The notes under the pieces: generated by a model
The model's input: only the letters and a program-made list of their open reading frames with translations
What the model was told of the DNA's origin: nothing
Database searches by the model: none
Program-made: the position numbers and the translations under genes
In this document: positions 18,005 to 27,050 of the stretch, in pieces
How the letters are laid out: every line of letters begins with the position of its first letter
How positions within the stretch are numbered: the stretch's first letter is position 1
Source: Deltaproteobacteria bacterium
Lineage (GTDB): Bacteria; Myxococcota_A; UBA796; CAJQPC01
DNA length: 64,000 nt
Assembly: GCA_016717595.1 (NCBI GenBank)
Contig: JADKFE010000023.1
Location: 1-64,000 of the forward strand
Reading direction: 5' to 3'

Positions 18005-19561
18005 ATGCCCGCGGCGCGTCTCACCACCCTCGCGGCGTCGGCGCTGTTTGGCGCCACGCTGATGGGTTGTGGGGATCCCGCGCCGCTCACCCCGCCCTCA
18101 CCAAGCCGCCTCAGCCTGCTGTTCACCGGCCACGTCATCGGTGAGATCGAGCCCTGTGGGTGACCGAAGAACCCTCTGGGCGGTCTGTCCAGGCGAAACA
18201 CGCTGCTGATTGACGCCCAGGCCAAGGGCCCCGTCGTCGTTGTTGACGCCGGGTACCTGTTCTGGAAGTCTGAGACGATCCCCGAGGCCGAGCGCGCCCA
18301 GCGGGCGCTGAAGGCGGCGCTGCAGGCCGAGGCCTACGCGCTTTTGGGCCTCGACGGCTTCACGCCCGGCGCGGGAGATCTCGCCCTCGGCGTAGAGACC
18401 TTCACCCAAATCACCACCCCGCTCAACGTGCTCGCGGGCAACCTCACCTGCGGCGAGACGACCTGGCCCGGGGGCCGTGTGGTTCAGCGTGGGGGCCTCA
18501 ACGTGGGCATCGTCGGTGTGGTCGGCGCGGACGAGGCCGCCGGGACGCAGGGCGCCTGCGCGGTGAGTGACCCCGTCGCCGCCGCCAAAGCCGCCGCCGC
18601 CAGCCTGGGCGACGTCGACCTGCTCATCGCCCTGCACACCGGCGGCGCGAGCCTCTCGGCCAAGCTCGCCGAGGCCGTGCCCGGGCTAGACTTTGTCCTC
18701 GACGGCAAGGTCGGCGCCAGCTTCCCCGAGCCCCGCCCCTTGGCCGGGGGCCAGGTGTTTGAGCTCGGCGCGGGCGGCCAAGGCAAAAAGCTCGGCGTGT
18801 TGAGCCTGGAGCTGACCGAAGGCGCGACGGCCTGGGACGGCGAGGCCGCCACAGGTGAGCTAGAGCGGCGCATCACCCTCGCCAAAAAACGGGTAACCGA
18901 GGCCGAGGCCGCGTTGGCCGGGGCGGCGGACACAAAGTCCAAAGACCGGCTCGCCCAGCGGCTCCAGACGCTACAGAAGCAGGTGGTCGAGCTAGAGGCC
19001 CAGCTCGCGGCCTTGGCCCCCAAGACGTCCGGGCCCACGAACCGCTTCTCTGTGGAGCTTCTTGAGCTCAGCGCCAAGGTGCCCGACCACCCGCCCACCC
19101 AGGCCCTCGTCGCCGCCACCTTGGCCCAGCTAAACGGCGTCGCCGCCCAGCCCGCCGCCGCCCAGGCGCCCTCCCGGGCCTTCGCCGGGAGCGAGGCCTG
19201 CCGTGCCTGCCACCCCGCGGCGTTCACCCAGTGGTCCACAACGCCCCACGCCCGGGCCTATGCCTCCCTGGAGGCCGTGAGCCGCGCGAACGACCGCGAC
19301 TGTGCGTCATGCCACATCACCGGGGCGTTCCACCCCGATGGCCCCCAGGGCCCCGAGGGGCTGAGCCCGACGCTGCAGAACGTCGGCTGCGAGTCGTGTC
19401 ACGGCCCCGGCCTTCAGCACAGCGCCGCCCCGGCGGACCACCCCATGCGCGCCGAGGTGGCCCCCGAGGTGTGCACAAGCTGCCACGACGGCGACCGCGA
19501 CGGCGGCCGCTTTGACCCTGCCGTCTACCGCCCCAAGGTTCTGCACGGCGGCGGCGGCTAA
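18005..19561 (+). CDS. UshA-like tetraheme c-type cytochrome; probable selenoprotein (UGA at codon 53)
   Basis: The reading frame from ATG 18005 is a 518-codon gene crossed by one TGA at 18161-18163. An N-terminal lipoprotein signal (LMGC, Cys22) is followed by FTGHVIGEIEPCG-U-PKNPLGGLSRR. In metallophosphatase/5'-nucleotidase-like relatives this position normally reads C-G-C, so UGA replaces a Cys, giving a C51-x-U53 redox pair. A hairpin with a GGUCU loop follows at the E. coli fdhF distance. The UshA metal ligands look incomplete. A coiled coil lies near 285-340. The C-terminal cytochrome domain has four CxxCH hemes at 399, 433, 462 and 490. It is probably a periplasmic redox lipoprotein. 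Its stop overlaps the convergent helicase stop. The alternative is a nonsense mutation. Confidence 0.82.
18161..18193 (+). promoter_or_regulatory. Candidate bacterial SECIS element after in-frame UGA
   Basis: Stem TCTGGG/TCCAGG (18175-18180 with 18188-18193; outer and inner pairs are G-U wobbles) closes the loop CGGTCTG. The loop contains GGTCT, the same core as the SelB-binding loop of E. coli fdhF. Eighteen bases separate the UGA from GGTCT, as I recall for fdhF. This argues for selenocysteine insertion rather than termination. Confidence 0.75.
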
Positions 19562-21633
19562 CTCGCCTCGCTGAGGCTGCCTCTGCCCCGCCGGGCCACC
19601 ACCCACAGCCGGTCGGCGGCCCGGGTGATGGCGACGTGCAGGAGCTGCTTGTCGCTCGGCCCAAAGTCCGCGGGCTCGATCAGGAGCACCCCGTCAAACT
19701 CCAGGCCCTTGACCTGATGCACGTTGGAGACGAGCACGCCGGGCAAAAACGTGAAGTCGGCCCGAGACGCCCGGCGCACCCCGGCCACGCCCAAGGCCTC
19801 TAGGCGTTTGGCCCAGGTGTCGGCGGTGGCCCGACCCTTCGCCAGCACGGCGACCAAGGCGTTTGGCCGCGCCGCCCGAAACGCCGCCAGGGCCTTCACC
19901 ACCTCGGCGGCGGCGTCTTCGCCCTCAAACCACTCCACGGGCTCGCCGTCCCGGGCGGCGATGACCGCGGGATCCGCCGAGGGCCCCTGACCCAAGGCCG
20001 CGATGGCCAAGGCCATGATCGGCCGCGTGGAGCGATGCCCCACGGCGAGGGCGTCTAAGCGCACCTCCACCTGCCCCGTGAGCCGGGAGAGCAGGGCCTC
20101 AAAGCCCTCAAACTGCGCGTCGCTGAGGATCTTCTGCGCCGGGTCTCCGGCGATGGTCACCGAGCGCCCGGCGTCTACGGCGTCCACCAAGGCCTCGATC
20201 TCCACCGTGCTCAGGTCTTGGGCCTCGTCGATGACGAGGTGGGTGTAGAGCCCGGCCCACACACAGGGCAGCTCGGCGTCGGCCTGGCGTTTGAGCTGGC
20301 CCAGGCGCAACAACAGCGCGGCGTCCTCCCAATCAAACACGCCCTCTTGGGCGAGCTTGGCCTGGTGTTTTCGTGCGGCGGGCAAGGCGCTGTGAAGGGC
20401 AGGGGGCAGGGCCTCGCGGCACAGCGCGTCGTCGTCGAAGAGCGTGTAGAGATCACGGCCATGGTCGATGAGGCGGCGGCGCAGGCGCTCCCACCACGCC
20501 CCGGGCTGGGCCTTGCGGAAGGCGGCGATGCGCTTGAGCCCCACGCCGGGGGTGGCCTCCAGGGCGGCGCGTGGGCCCTCGGGGAGCTGCTCCAAGAGCC
20601 AGGCCACAGACTTCTCGCCGAGGGTTCGCACCTGGGCGGCGAGGAGCGCGCTCACGGCGGGGTGGCGCTTGAGCCGGGCCACGGCGGGGGTGGCCTGGGA
20701 GCGAAACTCGGCGTGAACGTGGCCCAGGCGCAGCATCCGCCCGGCCCAGCCATGAAAGGTCTCCACGCCCACACCGGCCACGCCCAGATCGGGCAGCACC
20801 TTGGAGATGTAGGTCTGCAGGGCCTTGTTGAACATCACCACGAGCATTCGGTCGGGGCGAAACCGCGCGGCGTCTTGGAAGTGCAGGTAGGCGATGCGGT
20901 GCAGGGCCACGGTGGTCTTGCCCGAGCCCGCCCGGCCCCGCAGGAGCACGATGCCCGCGTCGGCCCGGGTGATCACCTGAAACTGCTCGCGGGTGATGAG
21001 CGAGACGATGTCCGGCAGGCGGTGGTCGTCCCGAGACTCGGCCCGGCTGGACGACGGCGCCCCGAAGCCGCCGTCTGGGCGCAGGCGCAGCGTCTCTTCA
21101 CCGCGCTGCACCTCCACCAAGGCGCCCTCCCGCAGGTCTACGCGGCGGCGGGTCAACAAGACCCCCTCCCGCTCTCGCCCGGCGATCTCCTCCTCGTACT
21201 CGTCGCCCTCGTCATAGGCGTAGTAGAGCTGGCTAATCGGCGCGTCCCGCCAGTCGCAGATGGTGAGGCCACGCTCCACCACGCCCACCTTGCCGATGAG
21301 CACCTCTTGGCGGCGTTTGGTCTCGACGAGCACCATACGCCCGAAGTACGGCGTGCCCGGGGACACCTCGCGGCTGCGGCGGGCGGTGCGGTGGCTCTGC
21401 AAGCTGCGGGTCGCCTCCTCCAAGGCCTCCTCAAAGGCCGCCCGCTGGCTCACGTCGCCCCGGGCGTTCGTCCACTCCCGGTGAAGCTCGCGGGTGCGGG
21501 TGACCAGCTCGGTCTCCCGGGCGCCCTCTTGGGCCTGCAGCGCGCGTAAGGCGGGCAGCACACGGTCCAGCACCTCCTGCTCTTCAGCGACCAAGGCGGG
21601 TTGGGCGTGGCTGTGGGTGCTCGTGGTGATCAT
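19558..21633 (-). CDS. UvrD/Rep-superfamily helicase, HelD-like
   Basis: This is a 691-aa SF1 helicase-type protein. A long charged N-terminal region (about 1-200, with coiled-coil character) precedes Walker A GRAGSGKTT near 231-238. Walker B/DEAQ is LVIDEAQDLS near 466, and the C-terminal motif VHQVKGLEFDGVLL is present. The N-terminal extension and size fit HelD/helicase IV-like proteins, which in other bacteria act on stalled RNA polymerase or DNA ends. It is convergent with the selenoprotein, and the two stop codons overlap (CTAA). It is the only gene of its immediate unit. Confidence 0.88.
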   Translation of the reverse strand: MITTSTHSHAQPALVAEEQEVLDRVLPALRALQAQEGARETELVTRTRELHREWTNARGDVSQRAAFEEALEEATRSLQSHRTARRSREVSPGTPYFGRMVLVETKRRQEVLIGKVGVVERGLTICDWRDAPISQLYYAYDEGDEYEEEIAGREREGVLLTRRRVDLREGALVEVQRGEETLRLRPDGGFGAPSSSRAESRDDHRLPDIVSLITREQFQVITRADAGIVLLRGRAGSGKTTVALHRIAYLHFQDAARFRPDRMLVVMFNKALQTYISKVLPDLGVAGVGVETFHGWAGRMLRLGHVHAEFRSQATPAVARLKRHPAVSALLAAQVRTLGEKSVAWLLEQLPEGPRAALEATPGVGLKRIAAFRKAQPGAWWERLRRRLIDHGRDLYTLFDDDALCREALPPALHSALPAARKHQAKLAQEGVFDWEDAALLLRLGQLKRQADAELPCVWAGLYTHLVIDEAQDLSTVEIEALVDAVDAGRSVTIAGDPAQKILSDAQFEGFEALLSRLTGQVEVRLDALAVGHRSTRPIMALAIAALGQGPSADPAVIAARDGEPVEWFEGEDAAAEVVKALAAFRAARPNALVAVLAKGRATADTWAKRLEALGVAGVRRASRADFTFLPGVLVSNVHQVKGLEFDGVLLIEPADFGPSDKQLLHVAITRAADRLWVVARRGRGSLSEAS

Positions 21634-21664
21634 CGTCTCTCCAAAACGTCACGATTCAGCGCGC

Positions 21665-22835
21665 TCAAAACGGGTGCTCCGAGAGCACGAGCACCTGGGT
21701 AGAGGGTCGGCGCGTCGGCGCCTCCGCGTAGGTGTCCACAGACCGGGCGACGTCCACCCGCAGCACCAGCAGCTCCTTGGCCACCAGCCGCAGGCCCAGC
21801 CCGGCGCCGATGGCCAAGGTCTCCGGCGGCGGCGCGTCCCACAGCCACACCTGGCCGACGTCCACAAACGGCGCGAGGCTCCACGCCCAGGGCGCGCCAC
21901 GAACCGTGTGCTCAATCACCGTCACCCGCAGCTCATGCTGGGTCAACGCCACGCCGTCGCCGCGCAGGCGCTCTTCAGGCAGGCCACGCAGGGTCCAGCG
22001 ACCGCCCAACACGCCGCCCCGGCTGAGCCCGGCGAAGGTGCTCATCGTGAAGAACGGCTCCTCGCCAAACCGCGCGTCGACGATGAGGTTTGACGCCCAG
22101 ACCACCCGGCCGCCCAGGGGCACCGCGCCGCGCAGCCCCAGGTTCACGCCTTGATAGGCCCAGTCCGAGCCGATCCACGGCGACGACACCCGAAACGCTG
22201 AGGTCCGCGGCCAGGCCCTTGTGGGGGTTGATCTCGTCATCGCGGCCCTCGTAGATCACGCCCACACCGAGCCACACCAGCCGCCCGCCTTCAAAGCCCA
22301 GGGGTTGTTCTTGGCTGAGCCGGGCCTCGGGATCTGCGCTCACGCCCTCACGCTGCACGTTGAGCGCGCCGAACACCTCAAACGGCCCGGGCAGCCCGGC
22401 GCGGGCGTCGGCGCGCAGGAGCCACCGCGACTGCTCCCAGAGGTCGTGCTCGGCCTCTTCGCTGCGCGCGCTCTCCGGGCCGAGGCCGTAGTACGGCGCC
22501 CGGGTCCAGGCCACGCGCCGGGCGGTGACCATCAGCCGCCAGCGTGAGCCGCCCAAGGCCGGGAGATCCGCCCGCAGAAAGTGGTTCTGGTAGCCGCCGG
22601 TCGTGAACAGGAGCTGCGTGGAGAGGTTCGCCCGGTACGGCGTCTCGCCCGACGGGTCGGGCAGGATGACCTGGCCAAAAGCGCCCAAGCCCAGGCGTAA
22701 GTTCGAGTCATAACTCACAAGCGGCAGGGCCAAGAACACCGGCTTCGGCGGCCTCTCAGGCTCAACCTCGCCGTTGACCTCCCCAGCGAAGGCGGCGGCG
22801 AAGGTGAGGGGGATGAGGAGCGCGCAGAGGGACAC
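21665..22835 (-). pseudogene. Omp85/BamA-like surface-antigen protein with a frameshift
   Basis: Two overlapping frames together make one outer-membrane beta-barrel of about 390 aa. The first part has a signal peptide and runs to YEGRDDEINPHKGLAADLS. The second resumes as RVSSPWIGSDWAYQGVNL and continues to the C-terminal Phe typical of outer-membrane proteins. Removing one base from the AAA run at 22194-22196 (TTT on the coding strand) restores a continuous DLSVRVSSPW. It lacks visible POTRA domains, so it resembles a stand-alone bacterial surface antigen. It is either a sequencing error or a young pseudogene. It is divergent from the EamA transporter gene. Confidence 0.75.
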
Positions 22836-22897
22836 AGCCCCGCCCTCTATCCTCCCGACGGTCGCCGGGATAGGCGGCGCCCACGCTGGAGCCGTAC

Positions 22898-23749
22898 ATG
22901 TCCCGGGTCGTCGTCGTGTTTCTGATCGGGGCCATCGGCATCTCGTGGGCGGCCATCTTCGGTCGCCTCGCCGCCCCGGCGCCGCCGGTGATGGTGGCCT
23001 TGTGGCGCATGATCTTCGCCGCGCCGTTCTTGGTGGGCCTCGCCCTGGCCCGGGGTGAGCTGCCCCGGGGCCGCGACGGCTGGGTGCTGCTGGTCGGCGG
23101 CGCGCTGTTCGCCTTGGACCTCACCCTCTGGTACACCTCCCTGACCTTGACCTCCATCGCCAACGCCACCCTGCTCGTGAACACGACGTCGTTGAGCATC
23201 GGCCTGTGGAGCTGGTTCACCCAAGGCGAGCGCCTGGGCTGGCGGTTCTGGGCCCCGGCGGCCTTGGCCTTGGGCGGCGCGGGCCTCGTCGTGCGGGCGG
23301 ACTTGGGCCAAGGCGAGGCCGTGTGGGGCGACGTCTTGGCCATCTTCGGCAGCTTCGCCTACGCCGCCTACCTCATCGTCGTGAAGCAGGCCCGCGCGCG
23401 CTGCACGGCCTTGGGCGCGATGGCCATGGCGACGGTGGGCGCCCTGGTGAGCCTGCTGGCCTACGCCTTGGTGATGCGGGTGCCCCTGACCGGCTACCCG
23501 CCGAACGCCTGGTGGTCCTTCCTCGGCTCGGCCTTCGTCACCCACATCCTCGGCATGACCTGCATCGTGTGGAGCCTACGTTACCTGCGCTCCACCTTCG
23601 CGGCCCTGGCGCTCTTGGCCCAGCCCGTGGGCTCCACAGCCTTGGCCTGGCTGGTGCTGGGCGAGGCCATCGGCGTCGAGCAAGGGCTCGGCGCCTTGGC
23701 CGTGGGCGTGGGTGTGGTGCTCTGCGCGCGGGCGGCGGGGCGGGGGTGA
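22898..23749 (+). CDS. EamA/DMT-family transporter
   Basis: This is a 283-aa inner-membrane protein with about ten hydrophobic segments arranged as two repeats of five, as in drug/metabolite transporters. EamA-like landmarks include WALIFGRLAAP-type N-terminal packing, LTSIANATLLVNT in repeat 1 and LRYLRSTFAALALLAQPV in repeat 2. The substrate cannot be inferred. It is transcribed divergently from the Omp85-like gene (62 bp apart) and is convergent with the Tat-exported protein. Confidence 0.9.
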   Translation: MSRVVVVFLIGAIGISWAAIFGRLAAPAPPVMVALWRMIFAAPFLVGLALARGELPRGRDGWVLLVGGALFALDLTLWYTSLTLTSIANATLLVNTTSLSIGLWSWFTQGERLGWRFWAPAALALGGAGLVVRADLGQGEAVWGDVLAIFGSFAYAAYLIVVKQARARCTALGAMAMATVGALVSLLAYALVMRVPLTGYPPNAWWSFLGSAFVTHILGMTCIVWSLRYLRSTFAALALLAQPVGSTALAWLVLGEAIGVEQGLGALAVGVGVVLCARAAGRG

Positions 23750-23779
23750 GCCCGAGCGGCTTTGCGCCGCTCAGGGCGC

Positions 23780-24538
23780 TCAGTAGCTGTGGCGCTTGCA
23801 GAGGTTGAAGAAGTTGGTCATCAGCTCCACGCCGTGCGGCCCTCGCAGCTCGGGGTGAAACTGTGTGGTGTAGATCAAGCGCTCCTTGTGTTTGAGCACC
23901 TGGTACTTACAGCTAGCGGTCTTGGCGAGCAGCGAGAACTCAGGGCTAGAGATGACCTCGTCGTGGTGCCAGAAGACGAACTCCGGGGCCGTCGGAAGCC
24001 CGGCGAAGATCGGATCGGAGGGCGTAAGCACCGTGATCGGGAGCGTCTTGTCGTATTCGCAGTCTTTGTCCGTGGGGCAGCCGCTCATGTGCGCGATGGC
24101 GCCGCCAAAAGCGACTGACATGATCTGGTGTCCACCGCACACGGCGAACATCGGGATGGTGGTGTTGTTGATGAGGATCTCTTCGAACTGCGAGATGCTG
24201 GGCGTGCTCTTGATGTAGTCGGCCCACTCTGCGGTGTTTCCGCTGATGAACCACGCCAGCACGTTGCCCGCCTTCATGCTCTCCAAGGACGAAGGGTTAG
24301 AGACCACGTCGCCATACCACACGTAGTTGACGCTGCAGCCCGGCGCGGCCTCCTCGATGGCGCCTCGTTTGATGGCAAAGTCGCCTTGACTCGCGCTCTT
24401 CTGATGTTCGATGTCGATGTACCAGATGACGCTTCGAGTGGCCGCCTCCTCGCCTTCTTGGCCAAATCCGCGGGTCGTGTAGAGCGAGGCGGCCGCCGCG
24501 CCGGTCAGCTTCAGAAACGTACGCCGTGTGGGTCTCAT
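23780..24538 (-). CDS. Tat-exported class I glutamine-amidotransferase-like protein
   Basis: This is a 252-aa protein. The N terminus TRRTFLKLTGAAAASL (Arg5-Arg6) is a classic twin-arginine signal, so it is exported folded. The mature part is a class I GATase fold: nucleophile Cys134 in FAVCGGHQIM and the His228/Glu230 pair in TTQFHPE. These enzymes are normally cytoplasmic subunits, so export is unusual. No synthase partner lies nearby. It may act as a periplasmic amidase or gamma-glutamyl hydrolase; that is inference. ATG 24538 is chosen because it gives the Tat signal. Confidence 0.85.
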   Translation of the reverse strand: MRPTRRTFLKLTGAAAASLYTTRGFGQEGEEAATRSVIWYIDIEHQKSASQGDFAIKRGAIEEAAPGCSVNYVWYGDVVSNPSSLESMKAGNVLAWFISGNTAEWADYIKSTPSISQFEEILINNTTIPMFAVCGGHQIMSVAFGGAIAHMSGCPTDKDCEYDKTLPITVLTPSDPIFAGLPTAPEFVFWHHDEVISSPEFSLLAKTASCKYQVLKHKERLIYTTQFHPELRGPHGVELMTNFFNLCKRHSY

Positions 24539-24788
24539 GTTCACCTCTGCGCGACGGTACCGTACGGCGATTGTCGAGTCAAGAAGGACCATACGCGCGA
24601 TAGAGGCCCTGGGGACGAAGGCCCTGGCGAGGAGGTGGTTGGGCGAGGGGAGGGCGATCGTGAGCGCCTGGCTTCGGGCCCCGGCTCAGCCGTTGGGCCT
24701 CGCCGGGGAGTTGACCGCGGCACCTTTGGCGGTAGCCGTCGGGGGGGGGTGAGGGTCGACGGGCGTTTATTCTCTGGAGAGCGCCGCC
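24539..24788. other. Gene-free stretch left of the 43-bp array
   Basis: No gene is convincing here. One diverged copy of the neighbouring repeat (GGCTCAGCCGTTGGGCCTCG) starts at about 24683. A run of nine G lies near 24741. The promoter of the leftward Tat-exported gene should be at the left end. Confidence 0.45.
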
Positions 24789-25218
24789 GGCTCAGCCGAT
24801 CGGGGTCGCCGGGATCCCTGAGAGCGCCACTGGCTCAGCCGTTGGCCCTCGCCGGGATTCTTGAGAGGGCCACCGGCCCAGCCGATCGGGGTCGCCCGGA
24901 CTCACGAAACCGCCACCGGCTCAGCCGATCGGGGTCACCCGGATTCCCGAAACCGCCACCGGCCCGGCCGTTGGCCCTCGCCGGGATTCGTGAGAGCGCC
25001 ACCGGCCCAGCCGATCGGGGTCGCCCGGATTCCTGAGACCGCCACTGGCTGGGGCGTTGGCCCTCGCCGGGATTTGCGAGAGGGCCACCGGCCCAGCCGA
25101 TCGGGGTCGCCCGGATTCCTGAAACCGCCACCGGCCCAGCCGATCGGGGTCGCCCGGATTCCTGAAACCACCACCGGCCGGGGCGTTGGCCCTCACGAGG
25201 ACTCGGGCGAGGGCGACC
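24789..25218. repeat. Ten-unit 43-bp tandem repeat array
   Basis: Ten units start every 43 bp (24789, 24832, and so on to 25176); an eleventh partial unit follows at 25219. Two unit types are mixed. One carries the palindrome CCGATCGG followed by GGTCGCCCGGATTCCTGA. The other carries CCGTTGGCCCTCGCCGGGATT. Both end in about CGCCACC. Sequence order is A B A A B A B A A B. There are no spacers, so it is not CRISPR. Because 43 is not a multiple of three, it is not a protein repeat. About 230 bp separate it from the next gene. Confidence 0.9.
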
Positions 25219-25451
25219 AGCCCAGCCGTTGACCCGCGCCACAGGCGTCTGCGCGGTGTTCAACCGGCGCGGCCGTGCGCCCCGCGACGCCCCAAGGCAG
25301 AGGTCGTTCAGCCCGCGGCCTCCTTCGATGGCTCAACGGACGGTGGCGCCACGACGGGAGCGGTGACATCATGGTCGGAGCCCCACGGGGGCGCGTTTGG
25401 GTCCATCTCGATGACCATCGCTGTTCAGACCGCTTAAAGCAGGAGCTCGTC

Positions 25452-26078
25452 ATGCTGTTTATTCTTCTTGTCGCCTGCGCAGGAGACACCGCCTCCGAGC
25501 CGTTCTCGGGCCCCAACCCGTGCTTTGAGGATCGGGTCGCCGTTGGCGCCGAGGACACCCCCCTCGGCTTCTCCGCCGCGGACGTGGTGGATGTGATGCA
25601 GGCGAACCCGTCCGCCGAGATGGCCTGGGACTACGCCATCTTCGACATCGGGAGCAGCGTCACGGTGACCGTCGTTGGGCTGGATGGAGAGGCCTCGCTG
25701 GTCTCGGTCCCAGGAGGGGAGAAGTGCGCGACTCTCCCCGCGGAGCTGCTCGCGGTCCCCACCGAGTTCACCGTGAGCCTGGCCGACGGTGCGCTGGTCA
25801 GCACGTTCACCGAGGAGGTGTTCGCTGAGGCCGCGACGCCTGACGGCGTGCAACTGTGGGACAGCGAGACCGGTCAGGACTGGCCGATGAGCGTAGACAC
25901 GGCGCTGGACGCGGAGATTCGGGACTGGCTCTTGGCCGAGCACGGCGAGACCAGCGACCCGGAGGTCGTGCTGTGGTTCGGCGGATCCAGATCGACCTGG
26001 CAGGACGGGAGGCTGGCGGTCGAGATCTTGGCCGACGACGCGGGGATCGGGGCCTGGCACGGTGCTTGGTCGTTGTAG
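25452..26078 (+). CDS. Lipoprotein of unknown function
   Basis: This is a 208-aa protein with a very short signal peptide ending in the lipobox LVAC (Cys9). AGGAG lies six bases before ATG 25452 and fixes the start. The mature protein is acidic, beta-rich and has two further Cys (PNPCFED and EKCATLP), perhaps a disulfide. No family is recognised. It lies right of the 43-bp array and is convergent with the oxygenase gene. Confidence 0.8.
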   Translation: MLFILLVACAGDTASEPFSGPNPCFEDRVAVGAEDTPLGFSAADVVDVMQANPSAEMAWDYAIFDIGSSVTVTVVGLDGEASLVSVPGGEKCATLPAELLAVPTEFTVSLADGALVSTFTEEVFAEAATPDGVQLWDSETGQDWPMSVDTALDAEIRDWLLAEHGETSDPEVVLWFGGSRSTWQDGRLAVEILADDAGIGAWHGAWSL

Positions 26079-26104
26079 GCCGCGCGCGGGCGGCGGGTGG
26101 GCGC

Positions 26105-26980
26105 TCACCCCTCCACCCACCACCCCGTCACCGTGTGCCGCACCCCCTCCCGCACCGGCTCCACCAGATGCCAGGTCTCCGGCCCCGGGGCGAAGATCAG
26201 CAGCTCCCCGAGCTGCGGCAGAAAGCGCTCGTGCGCGGTGAAGGTCGGCTCGCCCCCGTGAAGCCCCGGCGCCCCAAAGGTGATCGCCCCGCCCTGGTCC
26301 GCGCGCCAGTCGGGGCACAGCCCCAAGGAGAAGGTCGCCTTGTACCGCCGCCCGTCGGGGTGCGGCCCCATGTGGTCGCCGGGGCCCAGACGCCAGGCGT
26401 TCATCACCGCGCGCTCGGGCAGCGTCAGGCCCAGCACCCCGCCGATCAACGTCCGCAGCGCCGGGTGGGTGAGCAGGTCCCACAAGCCGCCCCCGGTGAG
26501 CGGCGCGCGCTCGGCGTGAACCAGGGCGGTGTCCAGCCGCGTGTAGGGCAGGGCCCGGGCCTCCTCCAGAAGCGCCAACGAGGGGGCGAAGCCACGCAGG
26601 CACAGGCGCGCTCGTCCGGCGCGGCGATCTTCAGCCAAGGCGCGCCACGGGGCGGCGCTCCGCCAGAGGGGGCTCACCGCGTCGGGCAAGGCCTCGGCGA
26701 GGGACCAGTCCACGGGGGCGAGGGGCGGGGGGCTCGCGCCCAGGTCGTAGGCTGTGCGTAGGCGGGCGGCGATGATCCGCTCCCGCAGGGCCGCGGCGGC
26801 GGGGCCCTCCTCCAGAAGCGCGCCCCGCAGCCGCGTGGCCAAGGCCGGGCTGGGCGAGCCGCGCTCAAGGGCCGCCGCGTCCTCAGGTGTGAGCCGGAGG
26901 AGCTGGTCCAACAGCGGATCATAGAGGTGGTGACCCCCATCGGGCCCAGGCAGACGCACAAGCTCAGAGCGCAGCTTCAT
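26105..26980 (-). CDS. 2OG-Fe(II) oxygenase with PqqD-like N terminus
   Basis: This is a 291-aa protein. The C-terminal half is a prolyl-4-hydroxylase-type 2-oxoglutarate/Fe(II) oxygenase. The iron ligands are H207 and D209 in GPHPDG and H271 in ETWHLVEPV, and R281 in RHTVTGWW should bind 2-oxoglutarate. Residues 1-40 (HHLYDPLLDQLLRLTPEDAAAL) resemble PqqD-like peptide-recognition domains, which would suggest a peptide or protein substrate; this similarity is by eye only. ATG 26980 is preceded by GAGGG. No RiPP precursor or radical-SAM gene is nearby. Confidence 0.78.
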   Translation of the reverse strand: MKLRSELVRLPGPDGGHHLYDPLLDQLLRLTPEDAAALERGSPSPALATRLRGALLEEGPAAAALRERIIAARLRTAYDLGASPPPLAPVDWSLAEALPDAVSPLWRSAAPWRALAEDRRAGRARLCLRGFAPSLALLEEARALPYTRLDTALVHAERAPLTGGGLWDLLTHPALRTLIGGVLGLTLPERAVMNAWRLGPGDHMGPHPDGRRYKATFSLGLCPDWRADQGGAITFGAPGLHGGEPTFTAHERFLPQLGELLIFAPGPETWHLVEPVREGVRHTVTGWWVEG

Positions 26981-27050
26981 CCCTCGGAGAGTACAGGAGC
27001 CGCGAGCGCCCCGCACACAGCCGCCCCTCCGTCCTGTAGACTACGCGATC

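Noticed and set aside
20218..21549. 443-codon plus-strand frame opposite the helicase gene
   Set aside because: Antisense shadow in GC-rich DNA; the minus strand has clear helicase motifs.
24789..25218. 43-bp array as a CRISPR
   Set aside because: Units abut directly with no unique spacers, and no cas genes are present.
24128..25263. Long open frames through the 43-bp array on both strands
   Set aside because: They arise from a stop-poor GC-rich repeat of a length not divisible by three, have no homology and no start signals.
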